64,000 bases of DNA from Hyphococcus sp. (lineage in GTDB: Bacteria > Pseudomonadota > Alphaproteobacteria > Caulobacterales > Parvularculaceae): assembly GCA_021776415.1 (NCBI GenBank), contig JAJFFY010000046.1:112536-176535 (forward strand), read 5' to 3'. Shown here piece after piece: positions 22,314 through 29,740 of this stretch. The notes below the pieces were generated by a model. The model worked only from the letters and a program-made list of their open reading frames with translations. It was not told the origin of the DNA and made no database searches. The position numbers were made by a program, and so were the translations under genes. Within the stretch, counting starts at the first letter, position 1. The number at the start of each line of letters is the position of its first letter.

Positions 22314-24014
22314 CTATGAGGATTCTGATTTCAGTTGTTGCGCTAGCGCGCGATAAAAACGCGGGGTTTTGGTGGCGGCGCGGGCATAGATGCTTTCCTG
22401 CGCATGGCCCTTGTTACGCATCATAACAACGACAGATCGCCGTTCCGCGCTGCTCCAACTGGCGAGATCTGACACAATTGAAACGGCAGGCGCCAGCATT
22501 GCGAAAGCGCGGCGTTCGGCCGCCGGCCAGTTTTTCATCGAACGCACGCCAAGGGCGGCGGCAAGCTTGGCCGCCAATTGCTGCTCGGCGGCGCCTCGTG
22601 AGGCGAGGGGTTCCGCCGCCAGCTTTGCCGCCGCGCGGGCGCCCAATTGCGGCAGCAAGGTTTCGTCAAAATAATCCTCCTCGTCGAATCCCGGCAGGTC
22701 CAGCACAAGATCGCCCATTGCCAACGCTTTCAACATCGCGACAGAGCTTCGCTCCGCGCCAGGTTTTGCGAGGCGGCTCGCTTCTCGCGCTGCGAGCTTT
22801 TTTTGTGTGGGCGAGACCGGCCTGAACCCCATGCGATAATAAAACCAGTAGGCGCCGCTTCTGATCGCTTCGGCGTTGCCCTCGCCGAACTGATAGCCAT
22901 TGACGATGAAACGCCGCACGCCGAACAGTGTTTGAAATGCGCGCAGCATCTCGACCCAAAGGAACGCCGCCTCGCTGCCGCGGAACGGATCAAAGATGTT
23001 GATGCCGGTATTGGCCTGGCGAAAGAATGCCGTCACGCCGCCATAACCGATCGGCACGCCATTAGAGAGAAGCAGATAGCCGTAATTGGCTTCAATGCTC
23101 ATCCGATATCGCGGCACGGCGCCGATGACAGCGAGCGCGGCGCCTTGTCCGAGATCGCACAAGTGGACTTCATTTGGGTTGGCGTAACTTATGGAAACAA
23201 CTTCGCGGCAGCGCGCTGTAAGCGCCGCGCGGGTAACGTCAATGACTTCGCGCGCCTGGCGCGGCGCAAGCGTTCGGATGTGCTTCAGAGGCGTTGCGAT
23301 GTGGCGGGCCGGATCAGGCAATGGGCGGCGCATGGCGCGTCGCATCACGCGATGCTTAGCGCGCAAGGCGTTATGCGTGACCGACCAGCGTGATCGCTTC
23401 AGATCCCAGACGATAGGTGGTTCAGCGGCGGTCCAGAGCTGATCGGCGTCAAATCCCGTTGCGGTATTCAGCGCTTCGATCATCCATTGAAGATCAGTCT
23501 GCACATCCCGTCGGCGCGCGATGTTAACCCATTCGCGTGTCGTATATTCTCCACTATCAAAACCGTCGCGCTCCGTGACGCGTGCAAACGCTCGCAAAGG
23601 CAGGTCGAGCCGTGAGCAATTATCGTAATTACGCCAGTCAACTTCAACCTCGCCTGCGGCGCGGCGCACCAGCCATTGCACAATCGGAAAGGGGAATACA
23701 TAGCGCGCTTTTGAACCAATGGCGCCTGTATCATCGAGCGTTGCGCGATCGCTCCGCCGTGTTTTGCCGAACCACGTTTCAATCTGCTCCAGCGCATGCA
23801 ACACCAATTGCAGCGTCTGCGGTTCCCCAGGAAAGGCGCGCAGGAACAGAAGGTCTTCATGCAATTGCACCAGCGCTCGCATCGTACGTGGCGGTTGCGT
23901 CGTCAATGCTGTAATTAATTCACGTTTGCGCTGCTCAATGTCCGCTCCGTAGCGATTGCGGATAGATCGAAGTTCGTTGCGTCCCTTGGCCATCGATTTT
24001 AACCGGTCAGGCAT
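22314..24014 (-). CDS. Unknown protein with a GNAT-like segment
   Basis: I do not recognise this 566-residue protein. Basic, helical N-terminal part (about 1-260). Residues of about 285-410 look like an acyltransferase (GNAT) fold: MSIEANYGYLLLSNGVPIGY, then GVTAFFRQANTGINIFDPFR, and YWFYYRMGFRPVSPTQ as the closing strand-helix. The C-terminal third is Ala-rich and helical. No signal peptide. The start is 24014 or 23993 (MAKGRN); neither has a good Shine-Dalgarno sequence. It converges on fliM with a 2-bp gap and has no operon partner. A cytoplasmic N-acyltransferase is possible but unproven. Confidence 0.75.
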   Translation of the reverse strand: MPDRLKSMAKGRNELRSIRNRYGADIEQRKRELITALTTQPPRTMRALVQLHEDLLFLRAFPGEPQTLQLVLHALEQIETWFGKTRRSDRATLDDTGAIGSKARYVFPFPIVQWLVRRAAGEVEVDWRNYDNCSRLDLPLRAFARVTERDGFDSGEYTTREWVNIARRRDVQTDLQWMIEALNTATGFDADQLWTAAEPPIVWDLKRSRWSVTHNALRAKHRVMRRAMRRPLPDPARHIATPLKHIRTLAPRQAREVIDVTRAALTARCREVVSISYANPNEVHLCDLGQGAALAVIGAVPRYRMSIEANYGYLLLSNGVPIGYGGVTAFFRQANTGINIFDPFRGSEAAFLWVEMLRAFQTLFGVRRFIVNGYQFGEGNAEAIRSGAYWFYYRMGFRPVSPTQKKLAAREASRLAKPGAERSSVAMLKALAMGDLVLDLPGFDEEDYFDETLLPQLGARAAAKLAAEPLASRGAAEQQLAAKLAAALGVRSMKNWPAAERRAFAMLAPAVSIVSDLASWSSAERRSVVVMMRNKGHAQESIYARAATKTPRFYRALAQQLKSESS

Positions 24015-24201
24015 GCGGTTCAGCCATTTATGTGCGCGCCCGCATAATGCGAGGCAGTAATCACTACGATTCTAATGCAGTTTCATCGGTCGATGTGAGC
24101 ATGGAGAAAAGTGAAGTTCAAGGCCTTGGGATGTTCGTGATTGACGCATGCCATTGTTGCGGCCGACATTGGCGCGGGTGGTTTTTGGCGCCAAAAATTC
24201 T

Positions 24202-25443
24202 TTATCTATCGCGTGGAATGCCGCGCGCAGTTTTCTTTTGCATCAGATATCTTCTCGTCGCCTCATCCTGGGAGAGGCCAATCGCGCGCTCATAAGCGCC
24301 AAGCGCGTCCTGCTTGCGGGCGAGCAGGTCCAGAATATGCGCGCGCACCGCCCAATAGGCCTGATAGTTTTCAACCCGCGCCGCTTCAAGCGAATCGAGA
24401 AGATCAAGCGCTTCACCCGCGCGCGCCGCGGCGGCGAGAGCGCCGGCGTAACCGACATAAGCGCCGATGGTTGGCGCGAGCTCCGATAGCTGGCGATAGA
24501 GCATGACGATATCATCTGAGACATCGCGGCCATGCAGGCGGGCGGCGGCGTGGGCGGACTGAATGGCGGCTTCGATTTGGTAAGGTCCGGGTTGGCAGAG
24601 CCGCCAGGCATGCGCCAGTGCGGCCTCGCCATGGGCGATCATTTTTTTGTCCCAGCGTGCAATGTTATGATCACTGAGCGGAATATAGGCGCCGTCTTCG
24701 CGGCGGGCGTCTTTGCGTGCTTGCGCATGCAACATCAACGAAAAAAGGCCCCAGCATTCGGCTTCACCCGGCAATAACTCTGTCAGCAGGCTGGCGAGAT
24801 AGAGCGCCTCGCCGGTGAGGTGATGATGGTCTGCTTCCGCGCCGGTCTCATGGTCCCAACCGGCGCCAAACGCAGCATAGATGGCTTCAAGCACCGCCGG
24901 CAGGCGCGAAGCGAGGTCTTGTCCGCCGGGCGCATCAAACGGAATGGCGGCGACTTTTATTTTGCGTTTGGCCCTCACCAGCCTTGCGCTCATGGCGCGC
25001 GGCGAGACCAAAAAAGCCGAAGCGATGCGTGCGGCGTCCAGACCGAGGACGGTTTGCAGCATCAATGGCGTGCGGATGGCGGCGTCGATGGCCGGGTGCG
25101 CGCAAATGAACAGGAGCTTGAGGCGCTCATCGGGAAATGGCTTGTCGGCGCGCATTGCCGCCTCGGCTTCCTCAGCGGCGAGGGTTAGCGCGGGTGTACT
25201 TAAGACGCGTGTATTTTTGCGGCGCGCGCCATCGATCAGCTTTCGCCGCGCCGCCGTTAACAGCCAGGCCTCCGGCGAGGTCGGCGCGCCAGTTTTGGGC
25301 CAAGTCTCCAGCGCAGCCCGGAACGCATCGCCAAGCGCATCTTCTGCGGCGGCGACATCACGCGAGCGCGACGACAGCCAGGCGAGAAGCCGCCCGTAAG
25401 AAGCGCGGGCGGTCTCCTCCGCAATCGCCCGCGCGTCGGTCAT
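24202..25443 (-). CDS. ECF sigma factor of the ECF42 type (DUF6596, TPR extension)
   Basis: The 413-residue protein opens with a sigma-70 region 2 (about 12-75: AEDALGDAFRAALETWPKTG, PEAWLLTAARRKLIDGARR). It continues with the DUF6596 block (about 105-165: DERLKLLFICAHPAIDAAIR, IASAFLVSPRAMSARLVRAK) and a C-terminal extension of helical TPR-like repeats (about 180-410). That arrangement defines the ECF42 group, which has no anti-sigma factor and is usually encoded beside YCII/DGPF proteins, as here: two such genes lie immediately upstream with a 3-bp gap. The extension is thought to control activity. Target promoters cannot be read from this window. Confidence 0.9.
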   Translation of the reverse strand: MTDARAIAEETARASYGRLLAWLSSRSRDVAAAEDALGDAFRAALETWPKTGAPTSPEAWLLTAARRKLIDGARRKNTRVLSTPALTLAAEEAEAAMRADKPFPDERLKLLFICAHPAIDAAIRTPLMLQTVLGLDAARIASAFLVSPRAMSARLVRAKRKIKVAAIPFDAPGGQDLASRLPAVLEAIYAAFGAGWDHETGAEADHHHLTGEALYLASLLTELLPGEAECWGLFSLMLHAQARKDARREDGAYIPLSDHNIARWDKKMIAHGEAALAHAWRLCQPGPYQIEAAIQSAHAAARLHGRDVSDDIVMLYRQLSELAPTIGAYVGYAGALAAAARAGEALDLLDSLEAARVENYQAYWAVRAHILDLLARKQDALGAYERAIGLSQDEATRRYLMQKKTARGIPRDR

Positions 25444-25446
25444 AAT

Positions 25447-25788
25447 TTAGTCCCCGATGTTCCAGATCGGGCGAACCTCAACATGGCCGAAGGAAGCGCA
25501 AGGACAGCGCGCCGCCCAGTCCAGCGCCTCGTCAAGGTCTTTTACCTCAACCAGATAAAACCCGCCAAGCTGTTCTTTGCCGTCGGCGAAGGGGCCATCC
25601 TGGACGCCGCCTGTGCGCACGCGTTTGCCTTCGCGAGAATGCGTTAGCGGTTCGCCGGAAATATGGACGCCGGAATTTCTTAAAGCACCCGTATAGGCCA
25701 TATAAGCGCCGAAGATATCATTTCTCTTGGCGTCTTCCATGGTGTCCCATGCATTCTCATCATCGTAGAGAAGAAATACGTATTTCAT
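25447..25788 (-). CDS. YCII-related (DGPF) protein
   Basis: The 113-residue YCII-fold protein begins MKYVFLLYDDENAWDT and carries the family hallmark DGPFADGKEQLGGFYLVEV (about 66-84). This is one of the two DGPF proteins that accompany ECF42 sigma factors; their biochemical role is not established. The ATG at 25788 overlaps the stop of the preceding paralog (ATGA). A longer in-frame start at 25908 would be inside that paralog and is rejected. The sigma factor follows 3 bp downstream. Confidence 0.9.
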   Translation of the reverse strand: MKYVFLLYDDENAWDTMEDAKRNDIFGAYMAYTGALRNSGVHISGEPLTHSREGKRVRTGGVQDGPFADGKEQLGGFYLVEVKDLDEALDWAARCPCASFGHVEVRPIWNIGD

Positions 25789-26153
25789 GACGCCTCTCCG
25801 CCTTGAAGGTTGAGAACCGCCCGCACTTCGACAAAACCGTTTTTGGCCGCCGGGCATTTCGCGGCCCATTCTTGCGCCGCCGCCATGCCGGGCGCATCGA
25901 TGATGCAAAACCCGCCAAGCTGTTCTTTGGTGTCCGGGTAGGGGCCGTCCTCTACGGTGCGCGCGCCGTCGCGAACGCTAACGACGGTAGCGGTTGAGGG
26001 TGGCTCAAGTGCGTTGCCGGCGTCATAAATATTTTGCTCGCGCAAAGCTGTTCCGAAGGCGTACCATTCACCCATATAGGCGTCGGATTTCGCGAGGTTG
26101 TCGCGAAGCGCAAAATCTTCGGGCGCCTCATTGGCCAGAAGCATGAATTTCAT
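25785..26153 (-). CDS. YCII-related protein, first gene of the ECF42 operon
   Basis: The 122-residue protein starts MKFMLLANEAPEDFAL and contains VEDGPYPDTKEQLGGFCIID (about 68-87), a DGPY variant of the DGPF motif. The ATG at 26153 has AAGGAG 9 nt upstream. It shares the YCII fold with the next gene but only moderate sequence, so the pair is an old duplication. Being first in the operon, it should be the most highly expressed gene of the three. The upstream region carries two dyads (26261-26279, 26314-26334). Confidence 0.9.
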   Translation of the reverse strand: MKFMLLANEAPEDFALRDNLAKSDAYMGEWYAFGTALREQNIYDAGNALEPPSTATVVSVRDGARTVEDGPYPDTKEQLGGFCIIDAPGMAAAQEWAAKCPAAKNGFVEVRAVLNLQGGEAS

Positions 26154-26260
26154 TTTTATCTCCTTGTATAAAGGCAAGCCCATCAGCCTCGCCATCCTTA
26201 TGACGCATATCCACTGCCGGGATCGACATAAGCGGCGTCTTTTCCCCCCTGGCTGGGAGA

Positions 26261-26279
26261 ATTGAATTTTGCATTCAAT
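26261..26279. promoter_or_regulatory. Dyad ATTGAAT-N5-ATTCAAT
   Basis: A perfect 7-bp inverted repeat with a 5-nt spacer lies in the 258-bp divergent gap between the ECF42 operon and the lipoprotein gene, about 108 bp before the YCII start. It has the size of a typical dimeric regulator site. No regulator gene is adjacent. Confidence 0.4.
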
Positions 26280-26313
26280 GGCTTACTGCGCGGCTAGCCT
26301 ACTATAACGCCGA

Positions 26314-26334
26314 AATATCACAATTTTTGATATT
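26314..26334. promoter_or_regulatory. Dyad AATATCA-N7-TGATATT
   Basis: A second perfect 7-bp inverted repeat with a 7-nt spacer lies 53 bp downstream of the first and about 78 bp before the lipoprotein ATG. The surrounding DNA is AT-rich, so it may sit in the lipoprotein promoter. Confidence 0.35.
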
Positions 26335-26411
26335 ATCGTCGCGCCGGCAATCGGTCGTTGGCAAATCTTTCAATGGCGAATATCATGGGCCAGACGGATA
26401 TTGAGGGGAGC

Positions 26412-27239
26412 ATGGCGCAAATGTTTAAGGTGCGGCCTGGCTTGCGACTGGGCCTATGGCTCGGCGTTGTCGTGATCATGCTTTCGGGCTGCGACGAGAA
26501 AGCGGCATCAGAGGCGGTGACCGAAGAGCCTGATGCCTCGCCAGTCGTTATCTCCAGCGATGAAAAAGTCGCTGAAGCGCCTGAACCGATCGCCGAAGAC
26601 ATACCTGAAATCCGCAGCGGCGATCCGGCTGATGACGACGTTGAGTTTATCTATCGCCTTGGCCTTATTCGCGGGCATCTGTTGTCGTTTATCGAGCTTT
26701 ACCGCGCCGACGCCTTCGAAATGGCGCAGACCCATGTGAAGCACCCCGGTAGCGAACTCTATGCAGCGCTCATTCCCGCATTTGAAGCGCGCGCATCGGG
26801 TGGTTTTGCCGAAGCGCTAAACGCACTTGGCGATGCGTCAGTGCAGCGCGGCGATGTCAGCGCGCTTTACGCCGAGCTGGTTGTCGCGATCCGTGCGACG
26901 GCGCCGAAAACCAGCGTTGCGGTCAAGCTATTGGCAATATCGAAAATGGTGGCGACGGCGGCGGAAGAATTTGACGCCGGCGTTTCCGAGAACGGCGCGA
27001 TTGTCGATGCCCACGAATATCAAGACGCGTTCGGGTTCTTGTCCGTCGCCCGCGAGATGCTGGCCTCGGAAAGTTCAAACGACATCAATGAGGCCGAAGC
27101 GATCGCCGTCGCTCATGAGCAGCTTGATCTTTCGATCAATGCGTTTGCCGGCCTCTTGGCGCAGACCACCGAGGGCCAGGCCGAGACGATATACACCGCC
27201 GCGGCGCAGATCGAACGGGCGGCGCTGCGACTGCAATAG
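26412..27239 (+). CDS. Orphan lipoprotein, helical
   Basis: The ATG at 26412 is preceded by GAGGGGAG; an earlier in-frame ATG (26358) lacks one. The 275-residue product has a lipoprotein signal (LGLWLGVVVIMLSGC, Cys at about residue 29). An acidic, low-complexity linker (about 30-75) follows, then an all-helical domain of about 200 residues (YRLGLIRGHLLSFIELYRAD, GGFAEALNALGDASVQRGDV, LSINAFAGLLAQTTEGQAET). Helical-bundle lipoproteins of this layout recall imelysin-like proteins, but I see none of their metal motifs. Function unknown; probably membrane-attached in the periplasm. Confidence 0.72.
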   Translation: MAQMFKVRPGLRLGLWLGVVVIMLSGCDEKAASEAVTEEPDASPVVISSDEKVAEAPEPIAEDIPEIRSGDPADDDVEFIYRLGLIRGHLLSFIELYRADAFEMAQTHVKHPGSELYAALIPAFEARASGGFAEALNALGDASVQRGDVSALYAELVVAIRATAPKTSVAVKLLAISKMVATAAEEFDAGVSENGAIVDAHEYQDAFGFLSVAREMLASESSNDINEAEAIAVAHEQLDLSINAFAGLLAQTTEGQAETIYTAAAQIERAALRLQ

Positions 27240-27344
27240 AGCGGCAGATACGGCAAGGATTGGCCCATTGTGGATATTTCACTTTTGAACCAGAGCGATA
27301 ACAGTCGGGCTTTTAAAGGTTCGATTTGGTGTTAGACTCTAGCA

Positions 27345-27707
27345 ATGAGACGCGCGCTTATCAGTTCCGAAAATGCACTCTGGCGAAACATTCTTGGGGC
27401 TCTGGCGACCATCGTTATCGTTCCCATAGCGATCATCATTAAACTGATTCTTTTGCCTTTTGAGCGCCCAGTAAAACGCTCAGCGGGTGAGGTTGTTAAA
27501 TATCTTCAAGATTTTATTGGGGGCACGGGGGATGATTGGGATTGGGATGATTTCACTTCGATACAAATTGATGATCCGCAGTTAGAGGCAATCCGGATTC
27601 GTGCAGCCAACATAGAATTTCCGGTTTGCGAAAAGGGGCTGGATGTTTTGCGCGCTCTACTAAGCGAGGCCAAAACACTCTGCTCATTCACTAGCGAAGA
27701 AGTGTAG
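27345..27707 (+). CDS. Small single-span membrane protein, unknown
   Basis: The 120-residue protein has one clear membrane segment (about 12-38: ILGALATIVIVPIAIIIKLI) followed by a soluble acidic region (DDWDWDDFTSIQIDDPQLEA). No signature motif is recognised. No good ribosome-binding site precedes the ATG. AT content is higher than in its neighbours, suggesting a separate origin. It stands alone, 105 bp after the lipoprotein and 237 bp before the paralogous membrane pair. Confidence 0.55.
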   Translation: MRRALISSENALWRNILGALATIVIVPIAIIIKLILLPFERPVKRSAGEVVKYLQDFIGGTGDDWDWDDFTSIQIDDPQLEAIRIRAANIEFPVCEKGLDVLRALLSEAKTLCSFTSEEV

Positions 27708-27944
27708 TACGGATTTCGAATCAAATCAGCAATTGCTGCTTTTGGCGAATTTTAGCCGGTTGTCGTGACGCGCCTTTACGACTGGATGGCGGGCAGGCGC
27801 GGTCATTAGAATTCGACGGGCGACCGGGCGTGTTTGGCCCTTTGGCGACGGTCGAGCCTCGCATAATGAATGGCAATTATTGGTTCTATGAAAGCCATTC
27901 GAACATTCCTATAAACTTGAAATCGAAAACATTGGGGGACACTC

Positions 27945-28751
27945 GTGCTTCTTCGTCGCATTACCGAACACGTCAAAGCCCAGAACTGGCTCGCTGTTTT
28001 TCTTGATTTCCTGATCGTTGTGGTTGGGATCTGGGTTGCCTTAATGGTAAGCCAATGGTCAGAGGAGCGGCAGGCGCGCATCGATTTGGCGCGCGCCGAA
28101 GACGACATCAATAATGAGATCGCCTCAGTTTACTATTACGCGTATGAGCGGCTTGCTCTCGCGCAATGCCGAAAAGCTCGTTATGCGGAGCTTTCGGAAC
28201 TGTTGCTGGCGCCAGACCCGCAATGGCCGGGCTCGCCCGGCCCCTATGGCGACGGGGAACTAACAAAACACCGAGTTTTTCCGCCTGCTTTACGATCATC
28301 CAGTCGTCCATGGATGTCACTGGCGTGGGACACAGCATTGAGCAAGGGCACGCTTGATATAATGGATCTGGAAAGGCGGCGCCTCTTGGCTGCCCATTAT
28401 GATGCTGTAATAGGTGCCGCTATTACGCAGGACGAAATATTCAAAATTGAATCGCGGCTTCAGGTCTTGTCATACCCGGTCGAGATGACCATGAGCGAAA
28501 GGTTACGATATTACGACGTGTTGTCGGAGGCCGATGCGCAAAGCGCCGGGCTGGAATTAACTGCCGAGCAGATAATCGACGGGATCGAAGAAAATGGTTT
28601 GCTGGTTCTTAGCGACGATATCAGACGGATTCTTCGTTTCTTCGTCGAGGGGGAGCGCGCCGGCTTTGATGACATTTATGGCGTGTGTGCTGGCCAAATT
28701 GAGCTGCGGCTTCTTGCTGATATCACGCCAGATAATCAGGAGAACGACTAA
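27945..28751 (+). CDS. Membrane protein of the RRITEH family, copy 1
   Basis: This 268-residue protein starts at GTG (27945) with GGGGGA 4 nt upstream. The N-terminus LLRRITEHVKAQNWLAVFLD leads into one membrane helix (FLIVVVGIWVALMVSQW). A Glu/Arg-rich helical, probably periplasmic domain follows. The pattern RRITEH-x-KAQNW is shared with the next gene and, from memory, with a multi-copy family in marine Alphaproteobacteria of unknown function. The stop overlaps the next start (TAATG, 28749-28753), so the two are translationally coupled. The body of the protein has diverged widely from copy 2. Confidence 0.8.
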   Translation: MLLRRITEHVKAQNWLAVFLDFLIVVVGIWVALMVSQWSEERQARIDLARAEDDINNEIASVYYYAYERLALAQCRKARYAELSELLLAPDPQWPGSPGPYGDGELTKHRVFPPALRSSSRPWMSLAWDTALSKGTLDIMDLERRRLLAAHYDAVIGAAITQDEIFKIESRLQVLSYPVEMTMSERLRYYDVLSEADAQSAGLELTAEQIIDGIEENGLLVLSDDIRRILRFFVEGERAGFDDIYGVCAGQIELRLLADITPDNQEND

Positions 28752-29506
28752 TGCTTCTGCGCCGCATCACAGAACACATGAAAGCCCAGAACTGGACGGC
28801 CATTGGGCTGGATTTTCTGATCGTTGTTGTCGGCGTCATCATCGGTATTCAGGTCGCTAATTGGAATGATGCGCGGGCTGACGAACGCGCTTATCAGGAC
28901 GCAATGGGCAGGCTGAAGGAGGAAAACACCGAGACGCTTAGATCTGCTGGTGAAGTCCGTGCCACTATTGGCGGAATGTTGTCCGATGTTCAGCCAGCGA
29001 TTGAAATTCTTGAAAATTGCTCTACTACAAAAGACGCTGAAGCGATTGTAAATCGAGCGTTGATAACTATTCGTTCCGGCCGTGCTATGGGCGCTGCCAC
29101 CATGGCGATCGATCAACTGGTTGAGGAAGAGCGACTTCTCAATCGTCAAAGTGATGAGCAACGGGTGGCGCTTCGCCAGTATCACAGCGACTTACACAGC
29201 AACAATGATACTGCGGCACTCGTTTTAGATAAGTTGTCTGTGGACGATTCCCATCCAATGATTGGTTTCACCGGGATTGTTGATCCGGATGAAACTTTCA
29301 ACAAGGTTGATGTCCGGCGTGCGCGCATGGTCAGGCCACTAGCCGAAGCCTGCAAAGATCAGACTTTCCTGAAATTGTTCTACCGTTGGGAGCGCGGGCA
29401 TGTTTTTCAATTGCATCTCATTGATCAACTCGAAGAAATCGTTCGGGAAAATTCGCGCTTGATGAACCCTGACGGAAACAAAACCCCGGAAAGAGTTGAA
29501 AAATGA
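28751..29506 (+). CDS. Membrane protein of the RRITEH family, copy 2
   Basis: The 251-residue paralog of the preceding gene has the same N-terminus (LLRRITEHMKAQNWTAIGLD) and membrane helix (FLIVVVGVIIGIQVANW), then an extended helical domain (AMGRLKEENTETLRSAGEVR). The N-terminal 40 residues of the two copies are nearly identical while the rest is barely alignable, as if the membrane segment were a common anchor for different sensor or effector domains. The stop overlaps the start of a truncated third copy (ATGA, 29503-29506). No catalytic motif is seen. Confidence 0.82.
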   Translation: MLLRRITEHMKAQNWTAIGLDFLIVVVGVIIGIQVANWNDARADERAYQDAMGRLKEENTETLRSAGEVRATIGGMLSDVQPAIEILENCSTTKDAEAIVNRALITIRSGRAMGAATMAIDQLVEEERLLNRQSDEQRVALRQYHSDLHSNNDTAALVLDKLSVDDSHPMIGFTGIVDPDETFNKVDVRRARMVRPLAEACKDQTFLKLFYRWERGHVFQLHLIDQLEEIVRENSRLMNPDGNKTPERVEK

Positions 29507-29568
29507 CCCTCCGACTTATTACCGAACAGGTCATAGCGCAAAACTGGACAGCGGAAAAGCAACCGTAA
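29503..29568 (+). pseudogene. Truncated third copy of the RRITEH membrane protein
   Basis: Starting at the ATGA overlap with copy 2, the reading frame encodes only 21 residues, MTLRLITEQVIAQNWTAEKQ plus P, then stops at 29566-29568. The first 17 match the start of copies 1 and 2 (RRITEH-x-KAQNWTA). Homology ends abruptly after NWTA, before the membrane helix, suggesting deletion of the rest of a third tandem copy. It was too short for a normal gene call. The preserved ribosome coupling means the stub is probably still translated. Confidence 0.65.
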
Positions 29569-29723
29569 CCCGGCATTCGGTTTGAAGGACCCTACGTCGC
29601 ATTTTGGCGAATTTTGAACTTTCGGCTTTTCTGTCACGGACGGCAGGTTTTGTGGAAACGGTCACTGGGGTTTTAAACTGAGATACTACCGGCGGCGGCG
29701 CGGCTGGACAGAACCGCACAAGT

Positions 29724-29738
29724 GTTCTACATTTGTTC
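29724..29738. promoter_or_regulatory. LexA (SOS) box, GTTC-N7-GTTC
   Basis: GTTC TACATTT GTTC exactly matches the direct-repeat SOS box of Alphaproteobacteria. It ends 2 bp before the ATG of the Y-family polymerase. Binding there would block initiation or early elongation. It leaves no room for a Shine-Dalgarno sequence, so the transcript may be leaderless or nearly so. Confidence 0.8.
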
Positions 29739-29740
29739 TC

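Noticed and set aside
24032..24295. An 87-codon plus-strand frame in the gap between the GNAT-like gene and the sigma factor gene.
   Set aside because: It has no ribosome-binding site, runs into the antisense of the sigma gene and shows no recognisable domain.
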